Source: Veillonella sp. (GTDB lineage: Bacteria > Bacillota > Negativicutes > Veillonellales > Veillonellaceae). From it: DNA of 13,196 bases. The notes under the pieces are model-generated. The model was not told the DNA's origin, did no database searches, and saw only the letters and a list, made by a program, of their open reading frames with translations. The translations under genes were made by a program, and so were the position numbers. Every line of letters starts with the position of its first letter. Within the stretch, counting starts at the first letter, position 1. The stretch covers positions 1-13,196 of the forward strand of contig NZ_SVCB01000079.1 of NCBI RefSeq assembly GCF_015058545.1, written 5' to 3'. Positions 1-6,021 of this stretch are shown piece by piece.

Positions 1-2
1 GA

Positions 3-21
3 GTCCGGTAGAATACCGGAC
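3..21. other. Perfect inverted repeat (hairpin) at left window edge
   Basis: An 8-bp perfect stem (GTCCGGTA, 3-10, pairing with TACCGGAC, 14-21) closes a 3-nt loop. It lies about 160 bp downstream of hydG on the minus strand. No T-run follows it on the plus strand, and the minus-strand side that would carry a T-run lies outside the window. It could be the hydG terminator or part of a neighbouring RNA element. A second inverted repeat, ACCCATT (20-26) with AATGGGT (61-67), partly overlaps it and suggests more RNA structure here. Role not assigned. Confidence 0.4.
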
Positions 22-178
22 CCATTCCCAAAAAGTTGCTTAATTACTTCTGTCCAAGAAAATGGGTGCAGATCAAATTATGCGTCTCTTTTTATTATTG
101 ATGACCGTGCCATATATATTCAACAATTAATATGAAGCCCGGAATCTTTTATTTTTTATATCGCTTTGAAAGTAATTC

Positions 179-1597
179 TTAGAAGCGGAAGTCCCGTTCG
201 CCGTGTTCCATCTGTTTGATGTAGTTGGCAGATGCTTCTTTAACCTTTTCGTTGCGGATAAGGTCTAACTGTTTTTCAATAACCGCTTCACCGGTGGCTT
301 TCGTTTCATCTGTTGCATAGTCAAGCAAGTATTCGTTGAGGGTCATCAACGCATTCGGCTGACAGCAGTTATGAATCTGGCCGCTCTTAGCCAAGGCCAT
401 GAAACGGTCGCCCGTACGGCCTGCACGATAGCAAGCAGTACAGAAACTAGGCACATAGCCAAGTTCCAACAACCAGTCAACGATTTCATCGAGGCTGCGA
501 CGATCGCTCGTATCGAACTGCGCGGAGTTGTCTTCCGGCAATTCTTCTTCTTTGTAGCCGCCTACGCTGGTACGGGAGCCGCCACTAATCTGGGAGATAC
601 CCAAGGCCAAGCCGCGTTCACGCATGCGCTGACTTTCACGAGTGGACATAATCATGCCGGTATATGGTGTAGATACACGAATTAAGGCTACGATTTTTTC
701 AAACGTATCATCCGGCACAGCATTGCTGAAATCATCTACATCAATATCATCAGCCGGGCAAATACGCGGTACGCTGATAGTATGAGGGCCTACGCCGAAT
801 ACGGCTTCCAAGTGTTCCGCATGCATCAACAAGCCTACGAAATCGTAACGGTAATGTTCAAGACCGTACAATACGCCGATACCTACGTCATCAATACCGC
901 CTTTCATAGCACGGTCCATGGCTTCCGTATGGTACGCATAGTTACTCTTAGGACCATGTGGATGCAAGTTTTCGTAGTTTTCTTTGTTGTATGTTTCCTG
1001 GAACAAGGTGTACGTACCGATGCCCGCTTCGTGAAGTTTCTTGTAGTCTTCCACTTCGCAAGCGGCAATATTTACGTTTACACGGCGAATTTCACCGTTT
1101 TTATTCTTAATGCTGTAAATCGTTTTGATACATTCCAAAATGTATTCCAACGGATTGTTTACAGGGTCTTCACCGGACTCGATAACAATACGTTTATGGC
1201 CCATAGCTTCCAAGGCCAACACTTCTTCACGAACCTGTTCCTGCGTCAATTTCTTACGGGTAATGTGGCGGTTCTTTGCATGATACGGACAATATACACA
1301 GCCGTTGACACAGTAGTTAGACAAATATAAAGGGGCGAATAATACAATGCGGTCCCCGTAAATTTTGCGCTTAATTTCTTTGGCTAAAGCGAATAATTTA
1401 TCTTTATATTCAGGCAACGGGCATTCCAATAAAACAGCTGCTTCACGGTGATTTAAGCCATTCATGGTCGCCGCTTTTGCCAAAATTTGGTCCAAAAGTT
1501 CACGATTTTCTTTATTCGCTTCCGCATAGGCCAACGTATCAAGAATCTCTTCGTGGTTAATAAACTCTTCTGCTTTAGAAGATTTTACATCGTACAT
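179..1597 (-). CDS. hydG: 2-iminoacetate synthase HydG ([FeFe]-hydrogenase maturation radical SAM enzyme)
   Basis: HydG cleaves tyrosine to p-cresol and dehydroglycine and converts the latter to the CO and cyanide ligands of the diiron site of [FeFe] hydrogenase; it acts in the cytosol with HydE and HydF. The 472-residue length is typical. The radical SAM cluster motif CX3CX2C is at C96, C100 and C103, and the HydG-specific C-terminal motif CX2CX22C at C386, C389 and C412 would bind the auxiliary cluster carrying the labile fifth iron. That second motif separates HydG from its relative ThiH. The ATG at 1597 is preceded by AAAGGAG with 6-nt spacing. The gene has its own predicted promoter and stands apart from the ribosomal-protein operon upstream. 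No hydE, hydF or hydrogenase gene lies in the window; they must be elsewhere if the pathway is complete. Confidence 0.95.
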   Translation of the reverse strand: MYDVKSSKAEEFINHEEILDTLAYAEANKENRELLDQILAKAATMNGLNHREAAVLLECPLPEYKDKLFALAKEIKRKIYGDRIVLFAPLYLSNYCVNGCVYCPYHAKNRHITRKKLTQEQVREEVLALEAMGHKRIVIESGEDPVNNPLEYILECIKTIYSIKNKNGEIRRVNVNIAACEVEDYKKLHEAGIGTYTLFQETYNKENYENLHPHGPKSNYAYHTEAMDRAMKGGIDDVGIGVLYGLEHYRYDFVGLLMHAEHLEAVFGVGPHTISVPRICPADDIDVDDFSNAVPDDTFEKIVALIRVSTPYTGMIMSTRESQRMRERGLALGISQISGGSRTSVGGYKEEELPEDNSAQFDTSDRRSLDEIVDWLLELGYVPSFCTACYRAGRTGDRFMALAKSGQIHNCCQPNALMTLNEYLLDYATDETKATGEAVIEKQLDLIRNEKVKEASANYIKQMEHGERDFRF

Positions 1598-1923
1598 ACT
1601 GGTCTCCTTTACTCATACCATAGAGAAGTCCTGTGCCCTCGCCCTTTCCCAAGTACGAGATCAATGACAGTCCACACTTTGACTGTTTATTCAGGTCAAG
1701 CATACTTACTATGCACTTTACTTCTTCTATATTGAATCTCTTGAATATGTCTTATATTATACACCTTTTCTCCACTTTTGAAAACAAGAATACCTCTTAA
1801 TAAGCACGTTTTTATCACTATTTGAATGATATTAGATACTCATCGAATTTTCTCATCAGCATGTCTATTTAACACGTATAAAGGCTTTCTCAGGGCTTAC
1901 CGTCTTATCATATAAAAAGAAAA
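1598..1923. other. Non-coding gap between rpmA terminator and hydG
   Basis: About 326 bases without a convincing gene. It holds the predicted hydG promoter near 1756-1784 and a leader of about 150 nt. Inside the leader is a 6-bp hairpin, ACAGTC (1667-1672) with GACTGT (1681-1686), around an 8-nt loop. The part from about 1785 to 1923 is AT-rich and shows no gene, repeat or recognised RNA. No riboswitch class was recognised in the leader. Confidence 0.6.
1756..1784 (-). promoter_or_regulatory. Predicted hydG promoter
   Basis: On the minus strand a perfect TATAAT (1761-1756) lies 17 nt downstream of TTTTCA (1784-1779), which matches 4 of 6 bases of the sigma-70 -35 box. Transcription would start near 1749, giving a 5' leader of about 150 nt before the hydG ATG. 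Confidence 0.6.
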
Positions 1924-1924
1924 T

Positions 1925-1954
1925 ACAAAAAAGCCCCTGACAAAATCAGGGGCT
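1925..1954 (-). terminator. Intrinsic terminator of the rplU-prp-rpmA operon
   Basis: On the minus strand an 8-bp GC-rich stem (GCCCCTGA with TCAGGGGC, 1953-1946 and 1940-1933; a further A-T pair extends it) closes a 5-nt loop and is followed directly by TTTTTTGT. It begins about 20 bp after the rpmA stop codon. Confidence 0.93.
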
Positions 1955-1973
1955 CTTGTATATTCGTTTCAGC

Positions 1974-2258
1974 TTACGCTTCTACTGGGTATACGCTAAC
2001 TTTACGGTTATAGCGACCAGCACGTTCGAAAGCAACTTTACCAGGAACTAATGCGAATAAAGTATCGTCTTTACCAATACCTACATTAGTGCCGGGATGG
2101 AAATGAGTACCACGTTGACGAACGATGATGTTACCGCTTTTTACTACGGAACCATCATGACATTTAACGCCAAGACGTTTGGATTCGCTATCGCGACCGT
2201 TACGTGTACTGGATACACCTTTCTTATGTGCAAATAATTGCAAATCAAAAGTAAACAT
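1974..2258 (-). CDS. rpmA: 50S ribosomal protein L27 (bL27), precursor with cleavable N-terminal extension
   Basis: L27 is a large-subunit protein whose N-terminus reaches the peptidyl-transferase centre. From the ATG at 2258 the product is 94 residues. It starts MFTFDLQLF followed by AHKKG, where AHKKG is the normal mature L27 start and the preceding residues are a Firmicutes-type extension cut by the Prp protease after LQLF. An upstream in-frame GTG at 2267 would add three residues, but it overlaps the AGGAGG ribosome-binding site (2272-2267). The ATG sits 8 nt after that site, so the ATG is chosen. The protease gene prp lies immediately upstream in the same operon. The ribosome-binding site overlaps the prp stop codon, so the two genes are probably translationally coupled. 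Confidence 0.96.
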   Translation of the reverse strand: MFTFDLQLFAHKKGVSSTRNGRDSESKRLGVKCHDGSVVKSGNIIVRQRGTHFHPGTNVGIGKDDTLFALVPGKVAFERAGRYNRKVSVYPVEA

Positions 2259-2266
2259 TCCGTTCA

Positions 2267-2272
2267 CCTCCT
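2267..2272 (-). promoter_or_regulatory. Ribosome-binding site that fixes the rpmA start
   Basis: A perfect AGGAGG on the minus strand, 8 nt before the ATG at 2258. It shares its first two bases with the prp stop codon and its last base with a possible GTG start at 2267, which rules out efficient use of that GTG. Confidence 0.8.
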
Positions 2273-2585
2273 ATGTTTCACTAAGTGATACAAAATCATC
2301 ATATTGGCGAGCAATTTCTTGGAAGCCAAGAACCATGGTTGCCAATATAGCCTGTCCCTTTTCTGTGATTACCCCTTGTAATTCAATGGTACATTCACCG
2401 GAACTGTTCTCGTAAATACCTTGCTGTTTAGCTACTGATTGTAACCCCAAAATGGCGGTACAAGACAGTACGGAAACGGCGGCACATACGATATCATAGC
2501 CATGCTCGTCATAGCCGGCATGTCCGTTAATGGAGCAAGCAACAATTTGTTGTGCCTCATTACGACGAATATGAATCTTAATCAT
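2271..2585 (-). CDS. prp: Ribosomal-processing cysteine protease Prp
   Basis: Prp (formerly the YsxB/DUF464 family) is a small cysteine protease that removes the N-terminal extension of ribosomal protein L27 in Firmicutes and related bacteria. The product has 104 residues. The catalytic pair is visible as H22 in NGHAGY and C34 in GYDIVCAAVS, at the same spacing reported for the family. It lies between rplU and rpmA, its usual place, three bases after the rplU stop. Its substrate L27 is encoded next and carries the expected cleavage motif. The ribosome-binding site is weak (AGG about 9 nt before the ATG), so translation may depend on coupling to rplU. Confidence 0.95.
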   Translation of the reverse strand: MIKIHIRRNEAQQIVACSINGHAGYDEHGYDIVCAAVSVLSCTAILGLQSVAKQQGIYENSSGECTIELQGVITEKGQAILATMVLGFQEIARQYDDFVSLSET

Positions 2586-2588
2586 GAC

Positions 2589-2900
2589 TTACGCCTGAAT
2601 GGATTCAATGCGAACTTTTGTGAACGGCTGACGATGACCTTGGCGACGACGATAGTTGGATTTTGCTTTGTATTTGAAAACTAAAATCTTCTTCGCTTTA
2701 CCATGTTCAAGTACTTTACCTGTTACTTTTGCACCGTCCACAAGTGGAGCGCCTACTTTAACGTCACCGTCGTTAACTACAGTTAACACTTCGTCAAACG
2801 TTACGGATTCTTCAGCAGCTGCTTCCAATTTTTCGATAGTAATTACATCGCCTTCGGCAACGCGGTATTGTTTACCACCGGTTTTAATAATTGCGTACAT
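2589..2900 (-). CDS. rplU: 50S ribosomal protein L21 (bL21)
   Basis: L21 binds 23S rRNA in the large subunit. The product has 103 residues, starting MYAIIKTGGKQYRV and ending with the basic YRRRQGHRQPFT segment typical of the family. The reading frame stays open for 38 codons further upstream, but that part has no L21 similarity and lies in the structured leader. The ATG at 2900 has AAGGAGGTG five bases before it, so it is the start. It is the first gene of the rplU-prp-rpmA operon and is probably subject to feedback through the leader. Confidence 0.96.
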   Translation of the reverse strand: MYAIIKTGGKQYRVAEGDVITIEKLEAAAEESVTFDEVLTVVNDGDVKVGAPLVDGAKVTGKVLEHGKAKKILVFKYKAKSNYRRRQGHRQPFTKVRIESIQA

Positions 2901-3022
2901 TGTGACACCTCCTTGTTTTCGAACTCGCTGAATACGGTATTCTCTCATGCCGGAATCGGGATGAGTGAAATTTACACACCTCTCCACGCGGCTGCAATAG
3001 TTGGGCGTACCCAAACTATGAC
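2901..3022 (-). promoter_or_regulatory. Structured 5' leader of rplU, candidate L21 autoregulatory leader
   Basis: The predicted transcript has about 122 nt before rplU. Three helices are visible on the minus strand. First is a stem at 3018-2998 with GGG-UACG-CCC at its tip, a UNCG-type tetraloop, and one bulged base. Second is a stem CTCAT/ATGAG (2965-2961 with 2948-2944) containing an inner CCG/CGG helix and a 4-nt loop. Third is a GAATAC/GTATTC dyad at 2942-2930, about 20 nt before the ribosome-binding site. Leaders upstream of rplU that bind L21 are known in Firmicutes. Assignment to that family is inferred from position and structure, not from a model search. Confidence 0.55.
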
Positions 3023-3028
3023 TAATTT

Positions 3029-3057
3029 ATTTTACATGATTAGACAACAAAAGTCAA
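3029..3057 (-). promoter_or_regulatory. Predicted promoter of the rplU-prp-rpmA operon
   Basis: On the minus strand TTGACT (3057-3052, 5 of 6 matches to the -35 box) is followed after exactly 17 nt by TAAAAT (3034-3029, 5 of 6 matches to the -10 box). A start site near 3022 would give the leader described above. Confidence 0.8.
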
Positions 3058-3152
3058 TGACCTATCTGCCTAGTTTGTCATCGACTTCTTAAAAATTAAA
3101 AGGGTTACTCAAATTCAATTAAACCATTAAAGCCGAACCGGTATCCCTGACG

Positions 3153-3722
3153 CTAGATAATCTGTAAATGTTGCAACAAGATTTTTAAGCCGATTAAAAT
3201 GAGCACGACACCACCCAGTACTTCTTCACGACCGCCCAAAAATCGTTTTAATTGTTGCCCCAAAAAGACCCCCACCAAGGAGATAAGGAATGCAACCACG
3301 CCGATTAAACCGCTGGCACCCCAAACATTGATGTCCATAAAGGCAAATGTCAAACCGATGGCTAAGGCATCAAGACTGGTAGCAAAAGCCAATACTACAA
3401 TTTCACGCCAGCTCACCAGTTGGCATATAATATGAGCTTCTTCCTCAGCAGCCTTTTTACTGTTGCGTATCATATTAATCCCCAAATACGCCAGTAAGCC
3501 AAAAATAATCCAATGATCATAGTCATTGATTTTATCCGCCAATTGAGCTCCTATAACCCAGCCAATAAGCGGCATAGCCATTTGGAATACACCAAACAAA
3601 AGGGGCATTCCTACTCTTTTTAAATCGTCCCGACTCGTGAGACAAGGGCCCTTAGCTACGGCCACTGCAAACGCATCCATGGCCAAACTTACGGCAACTA
3701 ACACGAGCTCCCACATTGACAT
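3153..3722 (-). CDS. mntP: Manganese efflux pump MntP
   Basis: MntP is an inner-membrane exporter that protects cells from excess manganese. The 189-residue product has about six hydrophobic segments. It contains the two repeated family motifs, AMDAFAVA with D16 and SLDALAIG with D118; both Asp positions coincide with the conserved Asp residues of E. coli MntP. The ATG at 3722 has GAGGTG about 8 nt before it; a second ATG two codons later is possible. It appears to be a single-gene unit with its own promoter, placed between rng and rplU, two genes that are often close neighbours in Firmicutes. Its 5' leader is only about 36 nt, so the manganese riboswitch found upstream of mntP in some bacteria is not present. 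No clear terminator was found after it. Confidence 0.93.
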   Translation of the reverse strand: MSMWELVLVAVSLAMDAFAVAVAKGPCLTSRDDLKRVGMPLLFGVFQMAMPLIGWVIGAQLADKINDYDHWIIFGLLAYLGINMIRNSKKAAEEEAHIICQLVSWREIVVLAFATSLDALAIGLTFAFMDINVWGASGLIGVVAFLISLVGVFLGQQLKRFLGGREEVLGGVVLILIGLKILLQHLQII

Positions 3723-3764
3723 ACAGCATGCACCTCACTTAAAAGGTAAACAAATAACCTAACT

Positions 3765-3793
3765 ATTATATCGAAAAAAATAAGACTTAGCAA
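3765..3793 (-). promoter_or_regulatory. Predicted mntP promoter overlapping the rng terminator
   Basis: A perfect TATAAT (3770-3765) lies 17 nt after TTGCTA (3793-3788, 4 of 6 matches) on the minus strand. The -35 box falls in the loop and downstream arm of the terminator hairpin of the upstream operon. The start site would be near 3758. Confidence 0.55.
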
Positions 3794-3804
3794 GCTAAGT
3801 CTTA
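3774..3804 (-). terminator. Intrinsic terminator after rng
   Basis: On the minus strand a perfect 9-bp stem (AAGACTTAG with CTAAGTCTT, extended by one A-T pair after a 4-nt loop) is followed by seven T residues (3780-3774). It lies about 70 bp after the rng stop codon and ends the operon of the two radical-SAM-linked genes and rng. Confidence 0.92.
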
Positions 3805-3873
3805 AAAATTTTACAATCCATTAGTCACGCGCCAAAGGGCGATTCAACGGACAAAGCTTAACGCACGAATGGT

Positions 3874-5304
3874 TTACTCATCCCCCAAAGCGAGCAAGGA
3901 GTATGCTTCCCGGCTCATAGCCGGTTGTACTTCCACCTTAATAGTTCGTTTGCATTCAGCTTCCAAATCAGCCACAACGGCTTTCGTGAAATATTGTTTT
4001 ACCTCCTCATTGACTTCAATGAGTACATTAGATTTCAAACGACCGCCTCGATATAATTCCCGTAGGCGTCGAATAATCTGTAAATACACGGTTTCCGCCG
4101 AAAATAATTGACCGGTGCCACCACATTGGGAACAAGTATCGAATAAAATACTCTGCAAGCCTTGGCGTTCCCGTTTACGGGTAATTTCTACGAGCCCTAA
4201 GGAGGTAATGCCGCACACCACGGTTTTTACCCGATCCTGACGAACCAGTTGTGTCAAATAGGCCACCAATTCATCCCGTTGTGCTTTCTTAGGCAAATCG
4301 ATAAAATCACACACGATGATGCCACCAATATCACGCAGGCGCAACTGTCTGGCAATCATCTTGGCTGCCTCCCGATTCACTTCCATGGCTACTTCTCCGG
4401 CGGTGCCGGAGCGGCCCGTAAAATGACCGGAATTAACATCTATTACTGTCAAAGCTTCCGTCGTATCGATTTTCAAAAAACCGCCGGACGGTAAATCCAC
4501 GGTAGAATTTAACAATGTATCAAGTTGTGACTCTACCTGCCACTCTTTAAAAATAGGCTCCGCCGAATTATGGAGCTGTAGCGAAACGGCATCCGTCATG
4601 TTAGTGATACTCAACAATTCCTGCAACCGTTCGTAAGCCCCGGCGTCATCTACAATGATTTCATTAACATCATGGCCTAAATATTCGCGGATAACGCGGA
4701 ACCAAAAATCCGCATCACTGTAGAGCTCAGAGCCACCCTTGGCCACCTTGTAGCGATTTTGCAATTGCTGCCAAGTACGCCACAGAAATTCCATATCCCC
4801 GCGCAGCTCATCTGCCGTAGCTTCCGCTGCCGCAGTGCGCAGAATGAAACCGCAACCATTTGCTAAATACGGCGCCGCCATATCAGCCAATTGAGCCCGT
4901 AAATTATCATCGGTAATACGCTTGGAAATATGGAGCCCTTCCGAATAAGGCAAAAGCACCATAAAACGACCGGCCAGGCTCACGTCGGCACTGACGCGCG
5001 CCCCTTTGCCGAGCATTTCTTCCTTCACAACCTGGACGAGTATATTTTGACCTACAAAGAGTTTACCCATAGCCTTAGTCTGCTTACCTTGTTTTAAATT
5101 AAGGTACGCATTTTGCTTAAGACCAATATCAACGAACGCCGCCGACATGACGGGCAGTACATTGCGCACTATGCCCTTGTAGATATGGTTGATGGTCTCG
5201 TCACGAGTGGGACGATAAAAGGCTGTATCTACCAGCTCATTCTGCTCATCCAACACAACCATACGAATTTCTTCCGCCATCACATTGGCTACGATTCGTT
5301 TCAT
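3874..5304 (-). CDS. rng: Ribonuclease G (Rne/Rng family endoribonuclease)
   Basis: RNase G is a single-strand-specific endoribonuclease that takes part in rRNA 5'-end maturation and mRNA decay. The 476-residue length is close to E. coli RNase G and lacks the long C-terminal scaffold of RNase E. An S1-type RNA-binding region spans about residues 36-118. The DNase I-like catalytic part carries the metal-binding Asp residues D289 in VIDVNSG and D333 in VCDFIDL. The zinc-link cysteines C391 and C394 lie in CSQCGGTG. The ATG at 5304 has AAAGGAG 6 nt upstream. It follows the DUF2344 gene by 21 bp and is the last gene before a strong terminator. Rng next to these two radical-SAM-linked genes is a recurrent order in clostridia and relatives. 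Confidence 0.95.
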   Translation of the reverse strand: MKRIVANVMAEEIRMVVLDEQNELVDTAFYRPTRDETINHIYKGIVRNVLPVMSAAFVDIGLKQNAYLNLKQGKQTKAMGKLFVGQNILVQVVKEEMLGKGARVSADVSLAGRFMVLLPYSEGLHISKRITDDNLRAQLADMAAPYLANGCGFILRTAAAEATADELRGDMEFLWRTWQQLQNRYKVAKGGSELYSDADFWFRVIREYLGHDVNEIIVDDAGAYERLQELLSITNMTDAVSLQLHNSAEPIFKEWQVESQLDTLLNSTVDLPSGGFLKIDTTEALTVIDVNSGHFTGRSGTAGEVAMEVNREAAKMIARQLRLRDIGGIIVCDFIDLPKKAQRDELVAYLTQLVRQDRVKTVVCGITSLGLVEITRKRERQGLQSILFDTCSQCGGTGQLFSAETVYLQIIRRLRELYRGGRLKSNVLIEVNEEVKQYFTKAVVADLEAECKRTIKVEVQPAMSREAYSLLALGDE

Positions 5305-5325
5305 GGCAAACTCCTTTCTTTATAC

Positions 5326-6021
5326 TTATACCGTTACATCTAATGGAGACAATAATTCCCCGTCCCGTTCCACCATGATTTCATGGCGATGAATGGAGTA
5401 ACCGTCGGTTACAGGCCAGCCGTATTTTTCACGACCAAGTTGCCATACATCCCCCGGTTTCATGGTACCTTCCGGATATATGCCAATGCCCATGGTTAAA
5501 GTCACACGGTCACCGTCAAGGCGCGCTGTAATCGGTTCTTTTACAAAATGTTTCACATCGATAGTACGGGTTTTCTTCGGTGTCACCTTTTCATAAGCGA
5601 TTTCCGGCGCCTCATTGAACTCTTTTAAAAGTTCATCCCAATTGACATCGGCCGTTACCGGACCGGATACTTCATAGACCGCATAGTTACAAATGGCCAT
5701 GAGTTTTTTGACCTTATCCGGCATTTCACGGCCGGACATTACGGTGAGTCCCGGCGGTGCTACCCGGTTTAAGCGCTCCATAATGGATTCCACGGTGGCA
5801 TCATCTTCCAGAATATCCATATCAAGATATTCCACTTCCGCCGTAATACCCAAGGCTAAAGCGGAGGAAAAGCTGATTTTCATATGCGGGTTAAAACCTT
5901 CCGAATAGGCCATTTTGATAAAAGCACGACGAATCATACGTTCCACGGCCTGTGCATAATCCAGGTGCGATAAAAATCGCATTTCTTCGCCCTTACTTAA
6001 GGCCAAACGTAACTTTTTCAA
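5326..6021 (-). CDS. TIGR03936/DUF2344 family radical SAM-linked protein
   Basis: The protein belongs to a family of unknown function, recognised by the N-terminal pattern LRLALSKGEEMRFLSHLDY followed by RMIRRAF, SEGFNP and HMKISFSSALALGITA. It has no cysteine cluster of its own and is usually encoded beside, or fused to, a TIGR03960 radical SAM protein, as here. A GTG at 6030 would give 234 residues, but it directly abuts the AGGAGG ribosome-binding site (6036-6031) with no spacer. TTG at 6021 has a 9-nt spacer and gives 231 residues starting MKKLRLALSKG, which fits family N-termini better, so TTG is preferred. The gene overlaps the end of the upstream radical SAM gene by 29 bases, which suggests coupled translation and a joint function. 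Confidence 0.85.
   Translation of the reverse strand: MKKLRLALSKGEEMRFLSHLDYAQAVERMIRRAFIKMAYSEGFNPHMKISFSSALALGITAEVEYLDMDILEDDATVESIMERLNRVAPPGLTVMSGREMPDKVKKLMAICNYAVYEVSGPVTADVNWDELLKEFNEAPEIAYEKVTPKKTRTIDVKHFVKEPITARLDGDRVTLTMGIGIYPEGTMKPGDVWQLGREKYGWPVTDGYSIHRHEIMVERDGELLSPLDVTV

Noticed and set aside
782..1330. Plus-strand open frame of 182 codons opposite hydG
   Set aside because: Antisense shadow of the well-supported hydG gene; its protein is Phe/Val/Thr-rich with no recognisable domain.
1845..1870. CTGATGAG on the minus strand resembling a hammerhead ribozyme core
   Set aside because: No matching GAAA core at the right distance, no enclosing stems and no cleavage triplet were found.
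2901..3014. N-terminal extension of L21 (38 extra residues)
   Set aside because: It lies in the structured leader, lacks L21 similarity, and the ATG at 2900 has an ideal ribosome-binding site.
3723..3764. Manganese (yybP-ykoY) riboswitch upstream of mntP
   Set aside because: The leader from the predicted promoter is only about 36 nt and shows no conserved helices.
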